In this document: piece by piece, positions 24,336 to 34,506 of the stretch
How the letters are laid out: each line of letters starts with the position of its first letter
Numbering within the stretch: position 1 is the stretch's first letter
Source: Talinum fruticosum
Lineage: Eukaryota > Streptophyta > Magnoliopsida > Caryophyllales > Talinaceae
Assembly (NCBI GenBank): GCA_021018815.1
Contig: JAITYX010000046.1
Coordinates: 1,144,001-1,208,000, forward strand
DNA length: 64,000 bases
Reading direction: 5' to 3'
Notes under the pieces: generated by a model
What the model saw: the letters and a program-made list of their open reading frames with translations, nothing else
What the model was told of the DNA's origin: nothing
Database searches by the model: none
Program-made: the position numbers and the translations under genes

Positions 24336-26350
24336 TGTAGGAACCATGGTCCCGCCCCCATGGGGAGGTGCCCGAGCTTCCCCATGAATTTGGCGGGTTT
24401 TAAATTTTTCTTTTTTCATTTTGAAGATGAAAATGATTTTAAGGTTTTGAACATGAAATTTAGAAATTGGGGATGAATCTCTTATTTACATTTCCGAATT
24501 TTATTAAATCAAGTTAAAATGAATTAAATTAGATTAAGCGACAATTTTATTAATTATTTTATTTTAGAAATTATTTTCAAAAATCCCGGAATATTATTTC
24601 TTAACCGAAAAATAAAGAAAATTAGGGTTTTCCGTTTACGTCGCGAGGCTTTAGGGCCAAATTGGTGTGAAAACATCGGTTTGGACCCGAGCCAACCTTG
24701 CTAACCACTAGGTGCGGGCACCAACCTGCACCTGGTGGTTGGCGATGCCGGCCGAGGGCCACGACCGAGGTAATCAACCTCGACCTCGACATGACTGGTA
24801 CATCCACAATTCCCACCCTCCTTTCTTTTATTGTTCGATCGAGAAAGTCGAGAAGTAATTTGATAGAAATAAATATAAAACAAGAGTCGCCGATCGGTTT
24901 TGGGAATGAAAAACTAACAAAATAAAAATAAATAAATACTCTTCCAATCTTAGTATGGGAAAACTAAGTTGAAAGAGGTTAAAAAAGTGACTCCGTCGGT
25001 CCGGACACGAGAATTGGATTTGGGGACGAGGGTACGAAATGTACGGATAAGCCCTTCCGTTCCACCCGTTAAATGATGACCATTACTAGTTTGAGTAGTA
25101 AATCTAAATAACATATTAAACACAAGCAAACAACGTGCAATACTGAATTAAAAGCAACCAAAACATAATAATATTGAAAATGGTAAAGGCAAATAAAGAA
25201 AGCGATAAAGAAAGTAATAACGAAAAGAAAAGAAAAGTTGAAAGAAAAGAAAGCGAGAAATTAAAATATTACATCGGGCGGGGAGGAATTTAATGCAATA
25301 CAATTCTTTCTCCATAATACTGAAACGATAAAAACATAAAATAAATAAATAACCGTTGTGAAGGCTGAATTGGTGCCCTCGAGGTTGTCCCACTCGCCGA
25401 TCTGGATCTGTTTATGCGACGGGGCGAATTGAGTGAGGCTTTTTATAAGTTTTGAGTGTAGGTAGGTATAAATGTGTATGAATGATGGAGTTTTCGAGGT
25501 TTATATGTAGGAAATAGGGGAAAGATTAGGAATAGGCTGAAAAGAGATCAAGAGATCATAATACAAAAGGGAGTATTCGAGTAACTCTTAGTTAGGTTTC
25601 AGCAGCGTAATGTTAAGGAATGAGCCATCTGTGAAAATGAGAGACTAAGGTCTCCATTTAGGGAAAGGTTAGGTCACAAATGACATAGGGTTAGCATTTG
25701 AGCAGCCGTCCAAACCGAACTAGAATCGCCTAAAAAACGAGTCCGAGAAAATAAAGGGATAAAACCGGATAGAATTGGATCCCGTGGATTGGGGGCACCG
25801 ACCATATGATACCGTTCGGGGTTTAGCACTCCTTCCCTACTGCGAGTAAGATTCTCAAGCAAAACGCAGCATTTCAAGGGGAACAAACTAGGTTGGGGGC
25901 GCCGGCCACGATGTCGTTTTGAGGGAAGAAGCTCGTGTCTCGGGCGGACTATCTTGAAGCTAAACGCGGCGTTTTGACGCTTGTGATCATGAAACGTAGC
26001 GCCTAACATCGTATTGATGTCTTCAGCTCCATGTCCAGGTTAGACAAAAGTGAAACGCGATGTTTTAAGCACTGGAATCTCTAGTACGCGGCACAGGACT
26101 TCCATTGATTTTGGAGGTTTGATCCGGGCTTGGACTGGCCAAAAGAAAAAGGATTTTTGGACCGACCCAAAGTAAGAGGCTATTTATTTAGTGCTACGGG
26201 GTTTTACGTGGTTTCATCGGCTTTTGTTGCACCAATCAAATACCGTCAATGACCAAATTCTCAAACAGGACTCGGGATTTCATTACCGGGCCAACAATAT
26301 AAAATACGAAGTAAAAGAGTTAAGGAATGACACGTTTTAGGTGTTTACGA
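24336..26350 (-). repeat. 5' LTR of Tat-1
   Basis: About 2015 bases. The left edge tgtaggaacc matches the left edges of both Tat-2 LTRs (50217, 51769). The right edge ggtgtttacga matches the end of the left LTR at 1577. Inserted into the leader of an older Tat-like element that resumes at 26351. Confidence 0.8.
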
Positions 26351-27289
26351 GAGGGGCATTCATGATATTCTTTAAGAACTATGTAGTAAAAGTGGGCTGA
26401 CTCGGGCGTGAATCGGAGTCGATTGTAGGAATTACGTGAATCGTGAGACCTCCAATAAGAAGGGACTCTTGCTCTACTCGGATCAAGGGGAGTACTCCTT
26501 GTCCTTTCCAAATTTTCGTGATTTTTCATGACCGACAGCCCAGGATGCCTTTCCGTCGATCGTTTGCGTTCTCTTATGGTAGACCGTTCTTGGTCATGCC
26601 TAGGAATGTTGCGTACTCACTCGGACCTTCGGCAAGAGTATGGATGATCGTGCTCGGGCTAACGAGATCTTCTACTCCCATAGGGTCTTTGCTTGTGTGT
26701 TCGAGTAAGGGCATCATCGTGACCCTTGAAGCGGACATAACGCCTACCGTATGTGGCATAGGGGGTCGAGGCGGTATGAGAGGTGGCGATCTTTTCGTTA
26801 GCTATTTGAAGAGCTCTTTTTGCCTCGATGATCCCCCTAGCATCACCTTAATCATGATGCTTCTTAAGAGGAGCGCCCGACTACTCGGGAGGGGAGAAGT
26901 TGGCGCTTCAATTAATGGTGCTTGGGCAGCGCGTGAGGGCATCCTTCCCGAGAAGTGGCAAATAGCCGACCATCCCGAGGGGTTATGAGGGCATGATGGG
27001 TAAGCACCGATCCATGGTGGCATGCACTTGCTCTTGCACTTGTTGTGCCACGAGTGCTCTTCACGGTCTCAAAGAGGTTCCGAAGTGCCCCCAAGGTGAC
27101 GTATCCCTCAGGCTGAGGTTGTCGGTTGCCCGTGGAGCATTGAGATGCCTCCATGTCCTCGGCATGAGGGACGTCGCGGGATTGGCCCCTGGTAGGCAAG
27201 AAATTAAAGTAGGAGGAATAGGGGATCGACTGCGTCACTTGTCATTCCGGATTGCGATTGAGTACCTCTAGTCACCATGTGCTACCACG
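26351..27289 (-). pseudogene. Leader and gag start of an older Tat-like element (remnant)
   Basis: Lies between the LTR at 27309-27899 and the Tat-1 insertion, on the minus strand. Open pieces at 27238-26912 (SSYFNFLPTRGQSRDVPHA..., then GYVTLGALRNLFETVK) and 27023-26802 read as a Pro/Ser-rich, charged N-terminal gag region. I do not recognise a firm domain. GC content is higher than in Tat-1 leader sequence. The rest of the element must lie left of the window, on the far side of Tat-1. Confidence 0.4.
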
Positions 27290-27306
27290 CCCACGGAAGA
27301 TGCCAA
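27290..27306 (-). other. Primer-binding-site-like sequence
   Basis: Minus strand reads TGGCATCTTCCGTGGGC three bases after the LTR, resembling the TGGCGCCCACCGTGGG-type site of Retand-like Tat elements with several changes. Confidence 0.45.
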
Positions 27307-27308
27307 AA

Positions 27309-27899
27309 TGTTTCGGGAAGGAAATTGGTTATGCCGACGTAGATGATGAGTCGAAAGAGCGCATTTACTACCTCGACCGTGGTGGCTTGACTCGAGTCGG
27401 CGAAGTCTTCGTAATGGGCGGCGCGTTCATGTAAAAAGACACACCCCGGGAATGCCCCTCCGACGCTCAAATCGGTAATGTAAAAGAGTTACCAAATCGA
27501 GGAAAGGCTTCCTTGAGGTGCATGAAGAGGGTTTTCCTTGGGATTCGTGTAGCTTACCTAAAAGGTAAGGCTTTTTCTCTAAGTAGAGAGGATTTGTAGA
27601 TTTTGCCAAGAGTGGATATTTTGTGGGAATTGTGGTCTCATATGATGTGATGTGACATATGATATTAAGGTTTGGTGGAGAATTTAGGTGAGTATTTATA
27701 GAGGAAATAAATGAGGGGCAAAACAATCATTTTATCATAATAAAGTAGGAAACCCTAACCCTAATGCACTTTGGGCCTTACTCGGCTTATAAAGGTAGAC
27801 TTGGGTTGATACCTCAATTATTCGATTGATTGGTACTCGACTAGCTATTTACATGGCAAATGAGTCTGAACCTGTCTAGGAAATGGCCGTATCGAAACA
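27309..27899 (-). repeat. 5' LTR of the older Tat-like element
   Basis: 591 bases with inverted ends TGTTTCG (27309) and CGAAACA (27899), a TATA box on the minus strand (27693-27700) and a primer-site-like block just inside. Only one LTR is in the window. Confidence 0.6.
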
Positions 27900-28129
27900 A
27901 TGAAAAAATTAAAGGTTTTTATTTTACGGTTTTGTTAATTATCGCCCTTATATGACATTTGGTTTGATGTAATGCAATAAGGGTGTAATATAATCAATTA
28001 TGTATGTAATTAGGTATGCAATGTAATGAGACAATATTGACATTGTCATGTTTCCTTATATAAAAAGTAATGTAATCACTAAGGTAATGGAGTACTTTAA
28101 TGATAAAAAATAATAATTAAATTATCGCA

Positions 28130-28650
28130 ATGGAGATAAATGTTATATAAATAAAATTTGTGACCTAAATATTTAGATTTAAGCTTTTTTAATCTTTTAT
28201 ATCAAATAAGTTTTAATTTTTTCTATGACAATAAATATTTTTCCTAGTGGAGTTATCCAAATAAAAGAATTTTCAATTTAAAATTATATTTGAGATTTTT
28301 TAATCTTTTCTATCATATTTTCGAATTTTAATTTTTTTGGTGGCAAAAATAATCAACTGGACTGTTCTAGTGGTGATAAATGTTTATCGTAATGAATATA
28401 AATGTTATCCAAATGAAAAAAATTTGAAACATGAAATTTATATTTGAATTATTTTTAATCTCTTCTGTCATATAATCAAGTTTTGAATTTTTTTATTATA
28501 AAAGATATCAACTGAATTATTTTAGTGGTGATAAATATTTGTCGAATTAAAAATAAATGTTAACAAGTGAAAGAATTTTGATTTTAAAATTTAAATTTAA
28601 GCTTCTTTTATATTTTTAATCGAACAATCAAATTTCGAATCAAAATTATT
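28130..28650. repeat. Four degenerate tandem units of about 130-150 bases
   Basis: Units share gataaatgtt, then an aaagaatttt block, then tttaatctttt(c)tatcat and a tagtgg link. They start near 28134, 28240, 28375 and 28535 and form the core of the TIR element. Confidence 0.55.
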
Positions 28651-28785
28651 GAAGTTGAATTTTTCTCGTAATGACCCACCGGTCATATCATATATTAAAA
28701 TAATATAAGAAAGAAAATCAATTTACTTCTCAAATGGATAAGTTTTTTACTTATGAATAATGAGAGAGAGAAAATGATATGGAAT

Positions 28786-28809
28786 AGAGAGAGAGAGAGA
28801 GAGAGAGAG
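28786..28809 (+). repeat. (GA)n microsatellite
   Basis: About 12 GA units, preceded by a second short GA run at 28761-28770. Confidence 0.9.
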
Positions 28810-29018
28810 TTATTGTAAGTGTATTGAAATTTGTGCTTGTTTAGTGAATGACTAAGTAATTGTAATTGCATGGATAGAGGTCAATGCGATTATAATGTAA
28901 TTTTGATTGCATTACAAAATTATAACCAAATATCATAATAATCACTATTACCAATTTGATTACAATAACACTTCGATTACATCCAACCAAACATGCCATT
29001 AGAGTGCTTGGATAAGGA

Positions 29019-29020
<2 letters not shown>

Positions 29021-29098
<78 letters not shown>
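29021..29098. repeat. (AT)n microsatellite
   Basis: About 39 uninterrupted AT units, just outside the right end of the TIR element. Confidence 0.95.
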
Positions 29099-29101
<3 letters not shown>

Positions 29102-29633
29102 ATAGAGATTATCTATAGTTTATTATATAAGAATCTTATGTAGTTAATTTAATATATATAGTAAAATTTTATGTAATATTGTTTTTTATGTAGTTAATGT
29201 AATATATATAGTACAATTTTATTTAATATTATTTTATTTAATATTATATTTTTAGTTTCCCCTCAACTCCCTAAATAACGTTATTGTCTAATTAATTTTT
29301 TATTAAAATTTCTTAATCATATCCTGCAATTAAAGTTTTATTTTGAAGATATTCTTCATTTACCCTACCTAGTTTATTATTTTGTTTCATTTTTTTTGAC
29401 ATACTTCATATTCATTGTTTTTTTGTTTCTGATGTTTCTGCACCCTGGGTAATTTAAATTTAGCATCAAAATAATTATTTTAATTAATTAAAAAATAAAA
29501 CCAGGAAACAAACGCATACTATGGACAAATCAGTAATCATTTTTTTAAACGGGGACATAACTAATATTTTGACGTAATTCAGTGAAAGGAATAATTTTTT
29601 TTTAAAGGGGACATAACTAATTTTTTGACGCAA
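29099..29633. other. AT-rich spacer with short duplications, no gene
   Basis: Two copies of a block of about 50 bases with tatgtagttaat, then aatatatatagta (29135 and 29188). Two copies of ggggacataactaat followed by tttgacg (about 29551 and 29612). Nothing coding. Confidence 0.6.
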
Positions 29634-31115
29634 CATTTTTTTTTTTGGGAAAAGATAAAGTTATATATATTTTTAAAATTGTAATAGTTCAGTTCATAAT
29701 ATTTACATCACCGATGTATTAAATCACTCCAATCTATTACAAAAGGATTAGCTCTAATACGGGTAATATATTGGATGGGTCGAATCAAAATCTCTGCGTC
29801 TCGAATTTTACCTTGAAATATTCTCGGGTTTCTTTCTCGCCAAAGTTCGTATACTTGTTGCAGCTAGCAAAGATCTCAACCATTTGCATTTCACGGAACC
29901 CCCTTTCCAGTATTTGATGAACCATACCTTCTCTTGGCTGAAATTCCACACTCTAGGTTTGCATTTTGGCCAACGTAGTAGCGTGGACCATATACAATTT
30001 GAAAATGGACAGGAGAAGAATATATGTTCACGGTTATCCCGCCCAACTTGTGAGCAAAGCGCGCATATGTTTTCAACTTGGATCCCTCCGCATATAAGTA
30101 GCTCCGAGGTTGCTAGTCTGTTTTGCCAAGCAAGCCAAAGAATGTACCGATGTCCGTCCCAAGCAAAACTTTTCCAAACTGTTTTCCACCAATTAACGGT
30201 GCTCGTGGGTTTGCAAAACAAAGCATAGCCCTTACGAACCGAGTATCTCAGCTTGTTTTCACCTTCCCCCAACCAGAGCACTACTTCTTCACTATTGCCC
30301 AGCAGAGTTGCACAAATCATCTCTAACCTGGATCGGTTTTTCCAACCCCAAGCATCCCCAGCGAAGGTTCAGAATCAAAGAAATTTTTACCTCTGAACAT
30401 ATAAGCCTTCACCCACACGAGTGTATACTTGTTGTCGCATTCGATATCTTCCAAATCCACTTGGTACATAAAGCTTTGTTCCAAGCTAATAATTCTTTAA
30501 AATTCAAGCCGCCGGATTGGAGGGGTTGGCAAATTTTACTCCATGCCACCATGTGCATCTTCTTACTTGTCGGTGAAACAATTCCACGAGAAAATTACCG
30601 CATAATGTCTCTAGTACATGAATGGTATGCTTGGGTAATAGAAATACTTGTGACCGTAAGCTGATAATTCCAGTAAAAACAACATTTATCAATAATTTCC
30701 TCCCTGTATAAGACAAGCTGTCTTGCAGCCCAAGAAGAAATTTTCTACTTAAGCTTGTCGATTAGAGGTTGGCACATGCTATGGGATAATTTCTTTGTAG
30801 AAAAAGGCGAGCCAAGGTATCCGAAGGGGAAATTACCCAAGGAGAACCCTGTGTGGTGAAGTATAAGTTGTTGGTCCGCTTTGGATACGCCGCCAAAATA
30901 AATATCGGACTTTTCGAGCATTTGGAAACAGACCGACATTTGGGAAAATTTACCGAAGTAGGTGTGGAGGATCGTTATAGACTCTATATCTCCCTTTGAG
31001 AACAAGAGAATATCATCCGCAAAAGCAAGATGGACTAAATGAATTACGGAACACTGTGGGTGATAATGAAAGTTTTGTTCTCTAGAGGCTATATTAGATA
31101 AAATTTATATGTAAA
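29634..31115 (-). mobile_element. LINE-1 fragment, 5'-truncated non-LTR retrotransposon
   Basis: Minus-strand LINE 3' part. A run of T (29635-29645) marks the poly(A) tail, and the sequence ends upstream in the reverse transcriptase at about 31115, the 5' truncation usual for LINEs. No target-site duplication was identified. Confidence 0.8.
29800..31110 (-). pseudogene. LINE-1 ORF2 C-terminal part: RT end and zinc-binding region
   Basis: In minus order: SNIASREQNFHYHPQCS, then HLAFADDILLFSKGD with the FADD catalytic box (about 31065-31005). Then open 31005-30745: SDIYFGGVSKADQQLIL, then GFSLGNFPFGYLGSPFSTKKL. Then stops. The C-terminal region is open at 30320-29808 (170 residues): YSVRKGYALF, then WLAWQNRLATSELL, then CALCSQVGRDNREHIFFSCPFS, a Cys/His zf-RVT-like motif. 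LINE ORF2 would do target-primed reverse transcription. Lacks the endonuclease and most of the palm, and has frame breaks around 30350-30740. Confidence 0.85.
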
Positions 31116-31630
31116 TTAATTAGATTTTTTTACAAAATAAGATATGTATATTACTTATCCATTGTCCTTGGAGCGATAATTAGTAAAACTGTTTATTTTA
31201 TTATTAACCTAATTTTCTTCTTTCTCTTTCCAAAGCACGCGCTTGACTATCTGTTTGCCCATCTCTCTTACTCTCACTCTCACTCTCTCTTTCCTCCCTA
31301 ATTTTGGAAGAGACATTGACGATATTTGTCATAAGATTTCACCGATTTTCTTTACATGTAAGCTGCACCATTCAAAAAATAATACAATATCAAGATATAA
31401 TGAAGACATATTCAAAACATATGAAAATAAAAAAGAAGATTTCTCCAAAAAAAAAAAAATAAAGGTAATTTTTAGATTTACCTTTGATGTTACTACATTT
31501 TTTAGTGATTTTGGTGTTAATTCATCTTCTTAGGACTAAATTCAAGTTCATTTCAGTTTAAAACTCGATTTATGTGTTGTATATGGTGTTCATTTGTTTT
31601 GTCATAAAGTATTAATCGGGTTTAGGTTAA
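31116..31630. other. Spacer, no gene
   Basis: AT-rich, with a CT-rich patch (31250-31300) and an A run at 31447-31460. The short open frame 31243-31533 has no recognisable domain. Confidence 0.5.
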
Positions 31631-31879
31631 GACCCTGTTTAATTGCAACAACTTTTTGGGAAAAAAGAGTTATTTGAGGGTTTTAATTGTTTTGACTTGG
31701 TTAAAACATCTAAAGTAATGTTTGGTTAACAACTATTTGAAAGAGTTGTTTGACCCCAAACAACTCTTTCTCAAACAACTCTTCCCTTTACCCTTTTGGG
31801 AAAAGATGTTTGTAAAAAGACATATTTACCCAAAAATTTGGAGAAATTACACCATATGCCACCAACTCTTATTTATTTA

Positions 31880-31956
<77 letters not shown>

Positions 31957-31985
31957 CACTATCATTATTATTATTATTATTATTA

Positions 31986-32022
<37 letters not shown>

Positions 32023-32406
32023 TACTACTATTACGTGATATTACTTTTCATTTAAATTAAATATAATAAATATTATATTAGGCAGAAGATAAATATAAAT
32101 TTTATAAAAATAGTAAGAAAATAAAGTTTTATAAATGAAGTTTTGTATACATAACATAACATAATTATATTTGAAAAATTAAAATAATCAATAAAAAAAA
32201 TATATATATTTATTTAAAAGACAACTTAGGCACAAGGGCATAAATAAAATTCCACCAAATACTTTTTCCTCAAATAGCTAATTTTACCAAACATATTTTC
32301 AAGAAAACAGCTAATTCAAACAGCGAATAGCAAACGGCTGATACAAATAGGTAACGGATAACGGATAACAGACTAATAGCTAACAGCTATATGCCAAACA
32401 GAGGCC
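31631..32406. mobile_element. hAT-type MITE-like element
   Basis: Left end gaccctgtttaattgcaac and right end (reverse complement) ggcctctgtttggcatatag form imperfect inverted repeats of the GGCCCTGTTTGGC sort found in plant hAT MITEs. The inside near the right end is rich in agctaa/acggata words. No clean 8-base duplication is visible. Contains the ATT microsatellite. Confidence 0.5.
31880..32034. repeat. (ATT)n microsatellite
   Basis: About 50 ATT units with one interruption at 31955-31970 (atcactatc) and an act run at the right end. Apparent open frames here are repeat translations. Confidence 0.95.
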
Positions 32407-32957
32407 TTAGTGTTATAGGTCATTCACTTACTTTTACATTTTATGTTTTACGACATGTTTTCTAGATTTCATCGGTGTAAATTTAGTCTTAATTTTTGTT
32501 TGAGATGAAGTCCACGATATCTGCAAAAGCAGCTTCAACTAAATTAGTCATTTAAGCCCTATTCCAGCTTAACTATATCTTACAACTTCATAGCTTCATA
32601 CAGCTCCCTACGGCTTATTTAAGATTCTCACGTCTCTTTACAACTTTTTATAACTAATTTTACAAGTATCTTACTACTCCTTACAGCTTGCTTACATAAC
32701 TTCTTATAACCTTACAACTTTTAACTTACAACCTTGTAACTCCTTAGAATTAAAAGGAACAGGGCATTGGAATAAGTTTTACTTATGTTTGTATTGATTA
32801 ATGTAACATTAACTAATTTAGTGTTCTCCGAATAAGATTAAAATTTTAATATATACCTAACATCAATCAAAACTAAATATGTATACATTAGGATTACTTG
32901 GTGCTCTTCGAGATCGCATTTAGTGTTCTTTCGAATAATGTTTAGTGTATTTGAATG
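32407..32957. other. Low-copy-looking spacer, no gene
   Basis: AT-rich. Repeated tttagtgttctt/cgaataa words near 32820-32945. Continues after Sire-1 at 46649. No coding region recognised. Confidence 0.5.
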
Positions 32958-32962
32958 ATATA

Positions 32963-34446
32963 TGAAGATTCAGTTTCGAACTCTAAGTCATTCTGAGTAA
33001 TACATGAAGACTCAAATAAAAACGTCATCTCTCTTAAGTTTTGATTTCAATTCATTCCGAGCATTATCGAAACTCTTGTATAAGTTTTCATTCGTTTCTT
33101 ATTGACTTAGAAAACACATTATTGTATATCTTCTACACCGATGTTTCGACTCACTTAGACAGACACTAAGAGTTATTGCATGTTCAAATAATTTCTTTAA
33201 CACTTTTATTCTGTAGTACCGATTGCATATTTCAATGCAAAGTGAATTACGATATTAATTCCTCATTCTAAGTCGGTTTATCTCTTCGAGAATTATTTAT
33301 CCAGATCAAGTTGTTATACTCGACATTTTATTCTTTTAACTTGATCATCTTTAGGATTGACTCGATGGAATTTGAGTATATTGAATATTAGACTCGTAAA
33401 ATTCCAGTTCTCTAAGCCTAAGATAATTAAGCTCTTAACTATCCTAATTCAATTATTATCTCGTGCCTAATCTTGGACCAAAGTATTTTATACTTTAAGA
33501 ACCAAAGTGGTTGACTTTTGTAGGTTATTCAAACGAGGCTAACTCATTTTTCGAAATACAAAAGTAGCTAGGTTTCTAGCTGTCAATCACTAGCGGACAA
33601 GCTTTATCTACTTTTGAACAGGGCTTAGACACCGTGTCGGTGTTTGTTTCCAAAAGCTGGAAAACTCCAATGCTAGACTCGACGGTGGTTTTGCATCTTG
33701 TTTTTCGATAACGCCATTTGACTCGAACACCTTTTGAAGCCAAGAGCCATTGCACAACATTCACATCCTAACAGGTCTTTTTTAGTGACTCGGAAGAGCC
33801 GTTACAACGGCTAGTGAAGACTTCTGTTCGGAACCAAGACACAATGGTCACTCTACTTGGTTACCTATAAATAGAAGTCACTCGCACAAGACTTGAAGAT
33901 TGTTGAAATTATTGATCAATACATTACCTAACTCTCTTAGTGCATTACTCACTTAATCTTCTACTTACAATTCCAAGTCTCGTATTTAATATTCTCTCGA
34001 GTTGTAAAGTCTTGTAATTAGTCACACACTTCTCTTGCTTTCGAGTAAGGTCCCTTAACCGAGCTGTAAGGGTTAACTCAGCTTAGGTATCCCCGATTGT
34101 AAAGGTTACCTCGGTCAGGAAGTACTAGATCGGATAAGGGAACTTATGAGTCTAGGAAAACATTGTAAGGAATTGTTTGAGGGAGCAATTCGGTAGAGTC
34201 GATCCGTTGTATTTTTGGATTCAAAATAGCGGATTTGACTTGGTGCTTCGATTAGCATTGACAATGGTTTTCTCGCCCAGGAGGGTTTCCACGTATTTAT
34301 GAGTACTTCCATTTCGAGTCCAATCTAGACTCGGACTTAGCTATTTATCATTTTCTAAGCAAAAAGTGTGTAAGTTCTTTTAAATTTCCTCATCACCCTA
34401 TTCACCCCCTCTAGGGTTACTTAGAATCTCCAAGAGCAAACCTTCA
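32963..34446 (+). repeat. 5' LTR of Sire-1
   Basis: 1484 bases, starts tgaagattc, ends accttca. Pairs with 42296-46643 around solo LTR D. The 3' end carries the cattcaccccctctaggg block shared with the Sire-2 LTRs. Confidence 0.9.
33866..33874 (+). promoter_or_regulatory. TATA box of the Sire-1 5' LTR
   Basis: tataaatag. The same box is at 46068-46076 in the 3' LTR and, reversed, at 52545-52553 and 61073-61081 in Sire-2. Likely the RNA start of the element lies about 30 bases downstream. Confidence 0.7.
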
Positions 34447-34448
34447 AT

Positions 34449-34460
34449 TGGTATAAGAGC
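34449..34460 (+). other. Primer binding site of Sire-1
   Basis: tggtataagagc, two bases after the LTR, matches the initiator tRNA-Met site (TGGTATCAGAGC) at 11 of 12 bases. Confidence 0.85.
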
Positions 34461-34506
34461 CTAGACTTTCAAGAATGATCTAACAATCTAAAGGTCTAAA
34501 GATCGG

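Larger units (their letters stand above)
1..26350 (-). mobile_element. Tat-1, large degraded Tat-clade Ty3/Gypsy retrotransposon
   Basis: Minus-strand element: right LTR (24336-26350) is the 5' LTR, left LTR (1-1577, cut by the window start) is the 3' LTR. Between them, in minus order, lie leader, gag, protease, reverse transcriptase, RNase H, a second archaeal-like RNase H, integrase, then two antisense extra genes and a polypurine tract. The archaeal-like RNase H and the extra ORFs between pol and the 3' LTR are known marks of the Tat clade. Without the nested solo LTRs A-C the internal part is about 13 kb, a normal Tat size. The two LTRs look about 85-90% alike by eye, so the insertion is old. 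That both LTRs belong to one element is inferred from matching sequence and orientation; the left target-site duplication is outside the window. Confidence 0.75.
27951..28998. mobile_element. Non-autonomous TIR element (large MITE)
   Basis: Imperfect terminal inverted repeats: left atgacatttggtttgatgta, right (reverse complement) atggcatgtttggttggatg, both followed by aat-rich matching sequence. The flanks carry tta on both sides, so the duplication could be TTA as in PIF/Harbinger, but the exact edge is unclear. AT-rich, no transposase frame. Confidence 0.45.

Noticed and set aside
26443..26988. 181-codon plus-strand open frame
   Set aside because: No domain; lies opposite the leader/gag of a minus-strand Tat-like element, where the minus strand is also open.
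29884..30664. Plus-strand frames of 67-118 codons
   Set aside because: Shadows of the minus-strand LINE ORF2.
31722..32060. Open frames of Ile, Leu or Tyr runs
   Set aside because: Translation of the ATT microsatellite.
31623..32414. 8-base target duplication for the hAT-like MITE
   Set aside because: taggttaa and ttagtgtt do not match well enough.
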